From Halalkalibacter oceani (GTDB lineage Bacteria > Bacillota > Bacilli > Bacillales > Bacillaceae_D), in contig NZ_JAMBOS010000010.1 of NCBI RefSeq assembly GCF_023715705.1, positions 62,001 through 126,000 of the forward strand: a DNA stretch of 64,000 bases. The letters run 5' to 3'. The notes below the pieces were generated by a model, which had not been told where the DNA came from, ran no database searches, and worked only from the letters and a program-made list of their open reading frames with translations. Made by a program: the position numbers and the translations under genes. Each line of letters opens with the position of its first letter. The first letter of the stretch is position 1. This document shows, piece after piece, positions 7,419 through 16,322 of this stretch.

Positions 7419-8330
7419 ATGTTTGATTGTGCTATTATCGGCGGTGGTCCTGCCGGATTAAATGCGGCGCTCGTATTGGGGAGGGCAAAACGAAATGTCC
7501 TGCTTTTTGATCATGGTCAGCCGCGAAACAGGGTAACCCGGCATTCGCATGGATTTATTACGAGGGATGGAGTGTCACCAGATGAATTCCGTGAGCTGGG
7601 ACACCGGGATATCCGGCAATATCCATCGGTCCGTTTTGAACAAGTCAAGGTAGTTGAGGTGAAAAAAGAAGCGGAGGGGCACTTCTCGCTGATGACAGAG
7701 CACGGTGAGCATCATCGAAGCCGTACGGTCATCATTGCCACTGGTCTCAAAGAAAGCCTGCCAAAGATAGAGGGGATCGAGTCCTATTATGGAAGAAGCC
7801 TCTTCAGCTGTCCGTATTGCGATGGCTGGGAATTACGGGATCAGCCCCTGATCCTGATTGCTGAAACAGAGCATGTCGTTCACGGAGCAAAGCTAATCTA
7901 CCAGTGGAGCAATGATCTCGTCGTTTGCACGAATGGGCAGACGGTACTGTCAGCGGAAGAGAAGCAGTTGTTCGAAAGGAAAGGAATCAGGGTGAAGGAG
8001 GAGCAAATTACCGGTCTGGAGGGAGAGGAAGGGAAGCTGGAAAACGTGCTGTTTCGCGATGGTACAGCAATAAAGCGAACTGGCGGCTTCGTGCAAACCA
8101 AGCTCAAACAGCCGACTGATTTTGCTGAAGCACTCGGATGTAAGCTGAATGAAGCCGGCGGGATTGTTGTTGACGGGTTAGGAAGAACAAATGTGGCCGG
8201 AGTCTATGCCGCGGGAGATACTTCGCAATCCGGGCCTTCACAATTGATTATCGCTGCCGGTCAAGGGGTAGGTGCCGCCGCCGGAGTGAATTATGATTTG
8301 GCTATGGAGGTGTTTGAGGAAGGGGAGTGA
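7419..8330 (+). CDS. FAD-dependent pyridine nucleotide-disulfide oxidoreductase, thioredoxin-reductase-like
   Basis: A 303-residue flavoprotein with an N-terminal FAD dinucleotide fold (CAIIGGGPAGLNAALVLGRA), a redox-active CxxC in FSCPYCDGWEL near residue 130, and a C-terminal FAD-binding GVYAAGDTSQ. The central NAD(P) motif is weak (LILIAETEHV instead of GxGxxA), so cofactor use may be atypical. These proteins resemble thioredoxin reductases but usually act on other disulfides or unknown partners. ATG at 7419 has GGAG 8 bases upstream; GTG at 7410 is an alternative. It follows the Rrf2 gene by about 65 bases and is likely its target. Confidence 0.85.
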   Translation: MFDCAIIGGGPAGLNAALVLGRAKRNVLLFDHGQPRNRVTRHSHGFITRDGVSPDEFRELGHRDIRQYPSVRFEQVKVVEVKKEAEGHFSLMTEHGEHHRSRTVIIATGLKESLPKIEGIESYYGRSLFSCPYCDGWELRDQPLILIAETEHVVHGAKLIYQWSNDLVVCTNGQTVLSAEEKQLFERKGIRVKEEQITGLEGEEGKLENVLFRDGTAIKRTGGFVQTKLKQPTDFAEALGCKLNEAGGIVVDGLGRTNVAGVYAAGDTSQSGPSQLIIAAGQGVGAAAGVNYDLAMEVFEEGE

Positions 8331-8350
8331 GCCACACTTCCTCATATCCT

Positions 8351-8977
8351 TCATTTATGATCGCTAAAGGCGATTCTCAAGCCGATGAAAGCAAAAAGAC
8401 TTCCTTCGATCAAGTGGATCTTCCTGGCGAGCCCCGGACTTTTCCGCAAAAAAGTACCAATCTTTCCGGCGAACACACTTATGAGTGAGAAAAGAACGAG
8501 CGCCTGGAGCAGAAAGATGACTCCGTAGACAAGCATTTGTCCGGCAACGGCTCCCGCTTCATATTGAATAAACTGCGGCAGGAATGCTAAGAAAAATAAC
8601 GAAACCTTCGGGTTGAGTAAATTCATGATCACACCTTTTTGGTAAAGCGCACGATAATCCAGAGAATCGGCCTTTAATGGCCCAAAGCCCGATTCCTTGG
8701 CCCGAAACGCTTTATAAGCTAAAAACAGCAAATAGGCGACACCGGCGTATTTGACGATCGTAAAGGCCAGGGCCGATTGATAAATGAGCGCCGAAAGCCC
8801 GATCACCGCCGCAGCGATATGGCCGAGCAGGCCGGTGCAAAGTCCGAGCGCTGTGGCGATTCCCGCTTGTTTTCCTTTCGCGATGCTTTGGGCCAAAACA
8901 AACAGATTATCCGGCCCCGGCATTAATGTTAAAAGAATGGCGGCGCCTAAAAATGAAAGAACTGCAAAGATATCCAA
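8351..8977 (-). CDS. LysE/RhtB family amino-acid exporter
   Basis: A 208-residue inner-membrane exporter with the family signature LMPGPDNLFVLAQSIAKGKQAG near the N-terminus, GLCTGLLGHI, and the usual six hydrophobic segments. NLLNPKVSLFFLAFLPQF is the conserved central motif. The substrate, probably an amino acid or derivative, cannot be told from sequence. The start is TTG at 8977 with GGGGTG 7 bases upstream. It is convergent with the preceding oxidoreductase; only 20 bases separate the stops. Confidence 0.88.
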   Translation of the reverse strand: MDIFAVLSFLGAAILLTLMPGPDNLFVLAQSIAKGKQAGIATALGLCTGLLGHIAAAVIGLSALIYQSALAFTIVKYAGVAYLLFLAYKAFRAKESGFGPLKADSLDYRALYQKGVIMNLLNPKVSLFFLAFLPQFIQYEAGAVAGQMLVYGVIFLLQALVLFSLISVFAGKIGTFLRKSPGLARKIHLIEGSLFAFIGLRIAFSDHK

Positions 8978-9230
8978 ATACGTTCACCCCACAGCCATGT
9001 ACATTCAGTACGTGGTTTTTTTAAAGGATAAAAATTTATAAAATTCCAGCCACCCATGTAGCCACTTCAAGGGAGGTTGTAAGCCTACTCAACGGGGGCA
9101 AGCCGCTTTTCTTATAGTAGCATTATAGTCTCCGGCATCCAACGAAGCAAATAAAGATTTCATCTGTCAGGGCAGGATTCTGCGAGATGCCGCTAGAATG
9201 ATAGGAGGACTGGAAGGGAGGCATGGAGAT

Positions 9231-9986
9231 ATGCAACGACAATTTGGTACGGAGGAAGCGATCCGGAGATGGAATGGTTTTGCTAAAGCATATGCAACGC
9301 GCCAGACGGAATGGGGAGATCTCTATCGGGAAGTGTTGCTAAATCCTGTTTTATTTTCTCTGCTCGGAAATGTAGAACATAAAAACGTACTCGATGCCGG
9401 CTGTGGCGAAGGGTACTTAAGCCGGCTGCTGGCGCGATCCGGCGCAAATGTAACAGCGGTTGATTACGCTGGGCGAATGATCGAAATTGCCGGAGAAAGA
9501 ACACCACAAAATTTAGGCATTAATTATCATCGCGCTAACTGCGAGGATTTATCTCTTTTTGAGGACAATTGCTTTGATGTCATCGTTTCCAACATGGTAA
9601 TCCAGGACTTGGCTGATTATGAACGCGCATTTCATGAAATGTACCGTTTATTGACGGTGGGAGGACTTTTTATTTTCTCGATTCTTCACCCTTGTTTTGT
9701 TACTCCGGACTCAGGCTGGGAAAAAACGGACAGTGGTGAAAAGCTTCACTGGAACACCGATAACTATTTTTATGAAGGGGTGTATGAACAGCCGTTTGGC
9801 GAAGAGGAAAATATGCTTTTGTTCCATCGCACATTGACAAGTTACATCAATGCCCTGCTTAAAACCGGGTTTCAGCTGGAAGCGATTGAAGAACCAAAGC
9901 CGTCAGCTGACATGTTGCAAAAGCATCGAGCCTTTTCCGATAACTTTCGCTACTCCAATTTCATCGTGTTTAAACTGAAAAAATAA
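9231..9986 (+). CDS. class I SAM-dependent methyltransferase
   Basis: A 251-residue methyltransferase of the UbiE/Methyltransf_11 type. Motif I is NVLDAGCGEGYLSRLLARSGANVTAVD (about residues 55-80), followed by CEDLSLFEDNCFDVIVSNMVIQDL and a post-II region LTVGGLFIFSILHPCF. The ATG at 9231 has AAGGGAGG nine bases upstream; an earlier in-frame ATG at 9198 lacks one. The substrate is unknown. It precedes nicotinamidase by about 40 bases and may be cotranscribed with it. Confidence 0.85.
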   Translation: MQRQFGTEEAIRRWNGFAKAYATRQTEWGDLYREVLLNPVLFSLLGNVEHKNVLDAGCGEGYLSRLLARSGANVTAVDYAGRMIEIAGERTPQNLGINYHRANCEDLSLFEDNCFDVIVSNMVIQDLADYERAFHEMYRLLTVGGLFIFSILHPCFVTPDSGWEKTDSGEKLHWNTDNYFYEGVYEQPFGEEENMLLFHRTLTSYINALLKTGFQLEAIEEPKPSADMLQKHRAFSDNFRYSNFIVFKLKK

Positions 9987-10024
9987 CAGCGCTTCGGCTT
10001 GCTGATCAGGAAAGGATGAAATCG

Positions 10025-10570
10025 ATGAAAGCGTTGATTAATATTGATTACACGAATGATTTTGTCGCGCCGGACGGAGCATTGACATGCGGGAAGCCCG
10101 GTCAGACGATCGAAGAGGAGATCGTCAGACTGACACGCCAATTTGTGGAGGCGGGTGAGCTTGTCGTATTTGCCGTTGACGTGCATGAACGGGAAGATGA
10201 GGACCATCCCGAGACGAGACTGTATCCGCCTCATAATATACGCGGAACTGCGGGTCGGCAGCTTTACGGAAAGCTGGGTGAGCTGTATGAAGAAATCCGC
10301 GACCGGCCAAATGTCTATTTCCTCGACAAAACGAGGTATTCAGCATTTAGCGGAACGGACCTTGATCTGAAACTGCGCGCAAAAGGGATCACGGAGCTCC
10401 ATTTCGTCGGAGTAGCGACTGATATTTGCGTCCTTCACAGTCTTTATGGCGCCTACGAGCGTGGCTATGATCTCGTCGTACACGAAAATGGGGTCGCCAG
10501 CTTTAATCCGGCCGGGCATGATTTCGCTTTGCAGCATTTCAAAAGCAGTCTCGGCGCAGAGGTACGCTAA
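10025..10570 (+). CDS. pncA: nicotinamidase, isochorismatase family
   Basis: Hydrolyses nicotinamide to nicotinate for NAD salvage. The 181-residue protein resembles Bacillus PncA (YueJ) along its length: catalytic Asp in IDYTNDF (residues 6-12), metal-site DxH in VDVHEREDEDHPETRLYPPHN, Lys in LDKTRYSAFSGT, and the nucleophile Cys in GVATDICVLHS. ATG at 10025 matches the family start; ATG at 10016 in the same frame is an alternative whose ribosome site abuts it. A strong terminator follows. Confidence 0.92.
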   Translation: MKALINIDYTNDFVAPDGALTCGKPGQTIEEEIVRLTRQFVEAGELVVFAVDVHEREDEDHPETRLYPPHNIRGTAGRQLYGKLGELYEEIRDRPNVYFLDKTRYSAFSGTDLDLKLRAKGITELHFVGVATDICVLHSLYGAYERGYDLVVHENGVASFNPAGHDFALQHFKSSLGAEVR

Positions 10571-10577
10571 AAAAGAA

Positions 10578-10610
10578 AAGGCTGACTACCGGATGGTTAG
10601 TCAGCCTTTC
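10578..10610 (+). terminator. terminator between pncA and the channel gene
   Basis: AAGGCTGACTA (10578-10588) pairs with TAGTCAGCCTT (10598-10608). The flanking A-rich and T-rich tracts would let it serve both the rightward pncA and the leftward channel gene. Confidence 0.8.
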
Positions 10611-10622
10611 TGCGCGGTTTTC

Positions 10623-11438
10623 CTATGAGCGTTTCTGAAGCAGCGCCTTAATTTCCGCGAGCTCTTTCTTAACCTCTCTGTTTTCCTCAAGCACCTGCTC
10701 CAGCTTTTCGTCGCGGTGCGCATCCTCATCGGCGTTCAAATAGCTTAAAATGACAGCAACGACAAGATTCAAGATTACCAGGGCGCCAATGATGATGAAC
10801 GACACGAAAAAGATCCACGCCGCAGGAATTTCCTGTATCACCGGTCTGGCCACCTGGCTGGCCCACGATTCAAACGTTACAACCTGCAATAGCGTAAACA
10901 AGGATGAGTGAAAGCTGCCAAAAAACTCAGCCGGCAGAACGTCATGATAGAATGTCGTGCCGATAATCGCATAAATCGAAAAGATGAGAAAGGTCAGGCC
11001 TAAGATTCCCGTCAGGGCCGGCACAGCCTTTAATAGCGAGTCAATAATTTTCCGGAGCGCCGGAATCGCCGGGATCATCCGGATCAGTCTCATCACCCGT
11101 ACCAATCTGAGAATACTGACAAAAGGGGTAGAGTAGAACAGGATACTTGCAGCGACAATGGAAAAGTCAAATAGATTCCAGCCACTTGAAAAATATCTTT
11201 TCGGGCCGAGTCCGATCAATTTTAAAATAAGCTCCACGATAAAAATCCAGACAATGATTTTATCCAGGGTCAGCAAGATGGCATTGCCCTTTAAATAGGT
11301 CTCCGCTACAATAACGAGGCCATTAAGAAAAATAATCGCGATAATGGCAATTTGAAAATGCTGATGTGTCACCAGCGCGGCCAATTGCGATCTAAATGTG
11401 TTGTTTCGATGATGCGTGTCTTCCTCATATTTGTTCAT
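10623..11438 (-). CDS. bacterial voltage-gated sodium channel (NaChBac/NavBp type)
   Basis: A 271-residue single-domain, six-transmembrane channel subunit that would form a tetramer. S4 is visible as LRLVRVMRLIRM with four Arg at three-residue spacing; S1-S3 precede it at about residues 27-95. The pore helix and selectivity filter read TFESWAS, against TLESWAS in NaChBac, preserving the Glu ring of Na+-selective members. S6 is IFFVSFIIIGALVILNLVVAVIL, and residues 240-270 form the usual C-terminal coiled coil. In alkaliphilic Bacillus such channels return Na+ for pH homeostasis and motility. Monocistronic, facing pncA. Confidence 0.93.
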   Translation of the reverse strand: MNKYEEDTHHRNNTFRSQLAALVTHQHFQIAIIAIIFLNGLVIVAETYLKGNAILLTLDKIIVWIFIVELILKLIGLGPKRYFSSGWNLFDFSIVAASILFYSTPFVSILRLVRVMRLIRMIPAIPALRKIIDSLLKAVPALTGILGLTFLIFSIYAIIGTTFYHDVLPAEFFGSFHSSLFTLLQVVTFESWASQVARPVIQEIPAAWIFFVSFIIIGALVILNLVVAVILSYLNADEDAHRDEKLEQVLEENREVKKELAEIKALLQKRS

Positions 11439-11647
11439 GTTCCGTCTCCTACTTTGTTATGTCTCTGTTTTCAAGTTCCTTTAAAATTATACCAAATTAC
11501 TATGTTTTTCTGAAAGTAATATCTTTAAACAATAATCTTCCATAACGCCATTCTTGGCGACTCCGTTTTTTAGTAGAACTTCTTCCTCCAACTTTATAAA
11601 AAGTTTATTTTTACTCTTTATTCTTTTCCATAGGGAGGGAATAAATA

Positions 11648-12376
11648 ATGAACGATGCATGTATCTCAATTAAAAACCTGACAAAGAGAGTCAGAGGGCG
11701 TCAGCTACTGGACGATATTAGCTTTAATGTAAAGAAAGGGACAATTTGCGGACTGCTTGGCCCAAATGGGGCTGGGAAAACGACGCTGATTCGCTTACTA
11801 ACAGGACTTGTGATGCCTTCAAAGGGAGAGATTGTAGTTAATGGAAGGGATATTGTTATTCAGCGAAAACAAGCAGTGCAGCACATTGGTGCCATTGTGG
11901 AGGCTCCAATTTTCTTTTCGTTTATGACGGGTCGGGAGAATTTGCGCAATTTGGCACGTCTTCATCCCCAGCTATCTAAACAGGAACAAAAGAAACGAGT
12001 GGAAGAGGTGCTAGCGATTGTCAGTTTGCAAGAGCGGGGAGATGACAAAGTGAAGACCTATTCGCTGGGAATGAAGCAGCGTTTAGGGATTGCTCAGGCC
12101 TTGCTTGGAAAACCATCCGTTCTGATCCTCGATGAACCGGTTAATGGACTCGACCCAATGGGGATTAGAGATATCCGCGAACTGCTACTGGAGTTAAATC
12201 ATGTTTACGGATTAACGATATTGATTTCGAGCCATTTACTTGATGAGTTGCAGAAGATCTGTCAGCAACTTGTTGTACTTCGACATGGAGAACTGATTTG
12301 GAGTGGAGAAAAAGAAGAACTGGCCCTAAATCATGAGAGTTTGGAAGATGCTTTTATTAAGTTGGTGTCACAATGA
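11648..12376 (+). CDS. ABC transporter ATP-binding protein (BcrA-like)
   Basis: A 242-residue ATPase with Walker A GPNGAGKTT (about residues 39-47), Q-loop region, signature YSLGMKQRLGIAQ and Walker B VLILDEPVNGLDP. The sequence type matches ATPases of bacitracin/lantibiotic immunity exporters. The ATG follows AGGGAGGGAAT. Its stop overlaps the next gene's ATG by four bases, so it is translationally coupled to the two permeases, followed by a two-component system in the same operon. Confidence 0.92.
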   Translation: MNDACISIKNLTKRVRGRQLLDDISFNVKKGTICGLLGPNGAGKTTLIRLLTGLVMPSKGEIVVNGRDIVIQRKQAVQHIGAIVEAPIFFSFMTGRENLRNLARLHPQLSKQEQKKRVEEVLAIVSLQERGDDKVKTYSLGMKQRLGIAQALLGKPSVLILDEPVNGLDPMGIRDIRELLLELNHVYGLTILISSHLLDELQKICQQLVVLRHGELIWSGEKEELALNHESLEDAFIKLVSQ

Positions 12377-13200
12377 AGGCATTAGTCCGAAGCGAGTGGG
12401 AGCGGTTATGGCGACGTAAGTCAGTGTGGCTATTATTCGGGTTGATACCTGTTATGTTAATCGGGGCAGCCAGCTTCCTGACCAGAGAAAATGAAAAGTT
12501 GTCGTCTATCAGTCCCCAGTACACAGTATTGTGGAATTTTCCGGTTATGGCCCTTTCGGAAATGTTATTTACAGCGTTTCAAGGTGTAATTCTTGTCGTC
12601 GTGACCTTGTTGGTGACCCAAGAATATCAAGAACGCTCCATCCGCCTGATCTTAATGCGTTCGTTTTCAAATCTTGAGATTATTCTTGCTAAATATTTCA
12701 CTGCCTTTGCTGTGATTACGCTTTTTTTTGCTGCTTACTTTGTTGGAAGCTATGGGGTTGGGACCTTCTTTTTTTCCTCTCCAAAAGAGCTGGCGTTGTT
12801 TTATCACGATGGAATGGCGAGTCCTTACGCTGGGTTTTTGTACAGTTTGAAATTTTACACCCTTGCATGGCTGACTTCTATTGCGGTGCTGTCGACGCTG
12901 TTTAGTTTTGCTTGTCTTTCCAGAACGACGACAGGAGCCATGGGGACGGGAATCAGTTTTCTGTTTCTCTCTTTTGCATACCCTTATCTCTTATCATTCT
13001 TTGATAAGGTGATAGGAAATGAATTATTTCTTAAGCTGTTTTTTACGTCTATTCCGATGATCCAATGGCAGGGAATAACATATATGTTAGCTGAAAACTC
13101 GTCGATGGTCATGTGGAATATGGGCGTTCTTGCCAGTTATATTGTCTTTTTTTCATGTGCAACGCTGCTTGTGATGAAAAAGAATGATTTTTTTTACTAA
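12373..13200 (+). CDS. ABC-2 type permease
   Basis: A 275-residue membrane protein with about six hydrophobic segments: one at residues 17-37, then near 65-85, 105-130, 160-180, 190-215 and 245-265. The first segment is followed by a long extracytoplasmic stretch, as in lantibiotic-immunity or BcrB-like permeases. The ATG overlaps the ATPase stop (ATGA). It pairs with a second permease 13 bases downstream. Confidence 0.85.
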   Translation: MKALVRSEWERLWRRKSVWLLFGLIPVMLIGAASFLTRENEKLSSISPQYTVLWNFPVMALSEMLFTAFQGVILVVVTLLVTQEYQERSIRLILMRSFSNLEIILAKYFTAFAVITLFFAAYFVGSYGVGTFFFSSPKELALFYHDGMASPYAGFLYSLKFYTLAWLTSIAVLSTLFSFACLSRTTTGAMGTGISFLFLSFAYPYLLSFFDKVIGNELFLKLFFTSIPMIQWQGITYMLAENSSMVMWNMGVLASYIVFFSCATLLVMKKNDFFY

Positions 13201-13212
13201 GGTGGTGACAGA

Positions 13213-13983
13213 ATGATACATCGAGTATGGATCAGTGAATGTGAACGGATGTTTAAACGAAAAAAGACAAAGGTCGTAATTATGATTTATCTGCTGCTTG
13301 TCGGACTTCAGGCATTATTCCTGTACATCGTGGGCGGGATCAGTTTCTATAATGCTGAGGAGGCTGTATCGTTAAATAGCTTGAATACGGCTCCTTTTTT
13401 TCTACGGGAGCTAGCGTTTTTCCTTACTTTTGTAATAATACCAATGTTTGTTGTTGATAGTTTTAACGGAGAGCATACTTCGGGAGCGTACCGGCTCGTG
13501 CTCCTGCGTCCGCATGAACGTGTGATGCTGCTCGCTGTTAAGTTAAGCGTCCAGGGAGCAGTAATATTTTCTTTGTTGCTGATCACATGGCTATTGGCAA
13601 CATTCTATGGTCAACTCGTCTTTCCGCAAGTGGAAGAGGTGGCTTTTTTTCAGACTGGAAGTTTACGGCCATTTCAAGCAGTGGTGTATGGAATCGTGTT
13701 CTATTTAATCGCATTTTTGATCTTGTTTGCAGTGATCTCGATAGGCAGTGTAATTAGTTCACTGATGCCAAATTCAATTCTGGCCTATGGTGGTATTGTC
13801 GGTTTTATTATTGCGCTGTTGTATGTATCCGAGCAATTTTATTTTTTCGTGACGATGTCTGATTCGATTTTTCTCATCATGGCTGAGTTGCAAGTCAGCA
13901 CGTTAATGGTCATTCTGTCACTTATTCTTGGAAGCGGTATAATAAATATAGTGCTTTGGAAAAAACGTGACTGGGTAGGGTGA
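13213..13983 (+). CDS. ABC-2 type permease
   Basis: A 256-residue membrane protein of the same general type as its neighbour, with segments near residues 20-40, 60-80, 105-130, 150-180, 190-210 and 225-245. A conserved cytoplasmic stretch FNGEHTSGAYRLVLLRPHERV resembles the loop seen in these exporters. The ATG follows AAGGTGGTGAC. It likely forms a heterodimer with the preceding permease. Its stop lies five bases before the response-regulator start. Confidence 0.83.
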   Translation: MIHRVWISECERMFKRKKTKVVIMIYLLLVGLQALFLYIVGGISFYNAEEAVSLNSLNTAPFFLRELAFFLTFVIIPMFVVDSFNGEHTSGAYRLVLLRPHERVMLLAVKLSVQGAVIFSLLLITWLLATFYGQLVFPQVEEVAFFQTGSLRPFQAVVYGIVFYLIAFLILFAVISIGSVISSLMPNSILAYGGIVGFIIALLYVSEQFYFFVTMSDSIFLIMAELQVSTLMVILSLILGSGIINIVLWKKRDWVG

Positions 13984-13988
13984 AGGGA

Positions 13989-14669
13989 ATGAATCAGACT
14001 ATTTTGATCGTCGATGATGAAAAAGATATTGTGTCATTTATGAAGGATTCTTTGGAGGATGAAGGCTACACGGTCTTGACTGCATTAAATAGCGACGAGG
14101 CGGAGCTTGCTTTGCAGCGCAATCCAGACCTTATTATTCTTGATGTGATGATGCCAAGAACAGATGGCTTTGAGCTTTGCGAAAAAATTCGCCACTATCT
14201 TTCCTGCCCAATCCTGTTTGTCAGTGCGAGAAAAAGTGAACAGGATCGCATCAAAGGTTTGATGGCAGGCGGTGATGATTATATTGAGAAGCCGTTTAGC
14301 ATGAAGGAGCTAAAAACGAGAATTTATGTTCATCTTCGTCGCGAGCATCGCTTGCAACGGACAACATATCAAGTGCTGCAACAGAAGAATTTACGGATTA
14401 ATTTCCAAGCCTATGAAATTTACTGTTTTGATAAACAAATCTTGTTTACCAATCGTGAATTCAAGATAATTCAATTTTTTGCTATGCACCCGAAACAAGT
14501 ATTAGCAAGGGAGCAAATCTATGAACATATCTGGGGCCTAGAAGCAACCGGAGATTCATCAACCGTGACGGAGCATATCAAGAAAATTCGTTCAAAGCTG
14601 CAACAGCATGATCCGGATACCACTTACATTACGACCATGTGGGGAGTCGGCTACAAATGGGAATGTTAA
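13989..14669 (+). CDS. OmpR-family response regulator
   Basis: A 226-residue regulator with a receiver domain (LIVDDEKDIV, phospho-acceptor Asp in LIILDVMMPRTDG near residue 52, Lys in DDYIEKPFS) and a C-terminal winged-helix DNA-binding domain ending in TMWGVGYKWE. ATG at 13989 has GAAGGG upstream; GTG at 13980 is an alternative. It overlaps the following sensor kinase and probably controls the ABC genes in response to an antimicrobial peptide or wall stress. Confidence 0.9.
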   Translation: MNQTILIVDDEKDIVSFMKDSLEDEGYTVLTALNSDEAELALQRNPDLIILDVMMPRTDGFELCEKIRHYLSCPILFVSARKSEQDRIKGLMAGGDDYIEKPFSMKELKTRIYVHLRREHRLQRTTYQVLQQKNLRINFQAYEIYCFDKQILFTNREFKIIQFFAMHPKQVLAREQIYEHIWGLEATGDSSTVTEHIKKIRSKLQQHDPDTTYITTMWGVGYKWEC

Positions 14670-16123
14670 AAAGGAAGCATACAAAAACGCTGCGGCGGCG
14701 AATAACATCTTCCTTTTATCTTATACTGGCTTCCAGTATTGTCGCGACATTATGTGCGTGGGGTATTTTGTTTGCGGTATTTTGGCAGCTCATTCAAAAC
14801 GAGAGATTACATCCAGCAAATTATTATGAAAATCAGCTACCGGAAATTGTGAAGGTGATTGATCATCAGGGGGATGTTTTACAGGAGAGCATGCAAGAGG
14901 TGATCGAGCGTGAAATTCCCCTTGAAGGGATTGATTATCAAGTTGTGAATCTTGATGGAGAAATAGTGTATGGCACGATGCAGGAACAGTATCTTTCTTC
15001 TGCAAAAGACTTGGTAAATCATTTACATCAGAATCTTTATGATCAAAATAAAATTGTGAGGTTCTATCCGCTGTTTCAGGATGGAACCCTAAACGGAGCG
15101 ATTGGTTTTCGCTATCAACTTTCTGTCATGGCAGCGAATCAGGAAAGTACGATGGTACTCTACAGTTTAGCGGTTTTAGCATTTATCTTTCCATTTTTAT
15201 TCTTCTATCTGTTTGCATATTTATTTGGAAAACGGATCAGTTTTCAGATCGAAAAGCCATTTAATGAGATTATCGCCAGTGCCAATAAGATTAGAAATCA
15301 TGATCTCGATTTTTCGCTATTGCATATAGATAGTATTGAAGAATTGAATCAACTCGTTCTGGCTTTTGAGGAAATGAAGGAAGCGTTAAAGGATTCTTTA
15401 GAGCGTCAGTGGGGAATGGAGCGCGAGCGAAGAGAAATGGTAACGGCAATCGCCCATGACTTGAAGACCCCCCTTACCATTATTAAAGGTCATGTTGATG
15501 TACTACTTGAAAGCAAAAACCCTAATCCTGAACGGGTGAATCATTACTTACATACGATTCAAAAAGGCTGCGTTCGTTCAATTCAATTACTTCAAGAATT
15601 AAACGAAGTCTCACAAGTCGCTCAGGCTGATTATCGGCTTCATTTTTCTAAAACCGACCTAACCAACTGGGTTGAGGAAAAGGCCTCACAGTTTCAGCTT
15701 TTGGCAGAAGGGAAGCAGATTGTTTTTAAATGGGAAATCCGTCCTAGCAAAGAAGATGAACATAAGCCGGTGTTCATCGATCCCGGTCGTCTCGATCAAT
15801 TGCTGAATAATGTGTTTACCAACAGTTTACGTTATACTCAGCCTGGAGGCGAAATTGTATGGATATCCACGAGGAAGGACCCGTATATTGAGTTTGAGAT
15901 TTTTGATAATGGTCCAGGTTTTTCTTCAAGTAATATATCGAACGTATTTAAAAAGTTTTACCGAGAAGATCCAGCCAGAGCTGGTGAATCAGGGCATGCA
16001 GGACTAGGATTATTCATAGCGCAAACAATTGCTCAAAAACATGGGGGGAATATTGTTGCCTCAAATCGTGAAGAGGGTGGAGCATACGTGAAAGTAGTAA
16101 TCAAAAATATGATTTCCGGATAA
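14657..16123 (+). CDS. sensor histidine kinase
   Basis: A roughly 488-residue kinase with two transmembrane segments (about residues 14-38 and 168-190) around an extracytoplasmic domain of some 130 residues, then HAMP, HisKA with the phospho-acceptor His in AIAHDLKTPLT, and HATPase_c with N-box NNVFTNSLRYT, G1 DNGPGF and G2 HAGLGLFIA. The start is placed at ATG 14657, within the last codons of the response regulator, because GGGGAG lies nine bases upstream; ATG at 14639 and 14663 are alternatives. Unlike BceS-type kinases it has a real sensor domain. No clear terminator follows. Confidence 0.88.
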   Translation: MGMLKRKHTKTLRRRITSSFYLILASSIVATLCAWGILFAVFWQLIQNERLHPANYYENQLPEIVKVIDHQGDVLQESMQEVIEREIPLEGIDYQVVNLDGEIVYGTMQEQYLSSAKDLVNHLHQNLYDQNKIVRFYPLFQDGTLNGAIGFRYQLSVMAANQESTMVLYSLAVLAFIFPFLFFYLFAYLFGKRISFQIEKPFNEIIASANKIRNHDLDFSLLHIDSIEELNQLVLAFEEMKEALKDSLERQWGMERERREMVTAIAHDLKTPLTIIKGHVDVLLESKNPNPERVNHYLHTIQKGCVRSIQLLQELNEVSQVAQADYRLHFSKTDLTNWVEEKASQFQLLAEGKQIVFKWEIRPSKEDEHKPVFIDPGRLDQLLNNVFTNSLRYTQPGGEIVWISTRKDPYIEFEIFDNGPGFSSSNISNVFKKFYREDPARAGESGHAGLGLFIAQTIAQKHGGNIVASNREEGGAYVKVVIKNMISG

Positions 16124-16322
16124 GTCCAGCACCCCGCATGGAGACAGGGCTTTTTATCAAAACTAATAAGCAGGTACAATTATTATGAAAGGTGAAGAAG
16201 GAATATTTACAGGACAAGTTTTAACACTAATTTGTTTTTTCTAAAAAACGAGACTAACATCTTGGCGAAAGTTGTTTTACAATGGTAGGAGTAAAGAAAA
16301 TTATTGAAACAAAGGAGCTCGA
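16124..16322. other. intergenic region without recognised feature
   Basis: Two hundred AT-rich bases between the sensor kinase and the aminotransferase. A weak GC-rich stem followed by GGGCTTTTTA near 16150 may be a poor terminator. The promoter of the aminotransferase must lie here, but I cannot place its boxes. Confidence 0.3.

Noticed and set aside
11487-11669. A 60-codon leftward frame before the ABC transporter genes
   Set aside because: It overlaps the ATPase ribosome site and start, is AT-rich, and has no family features.
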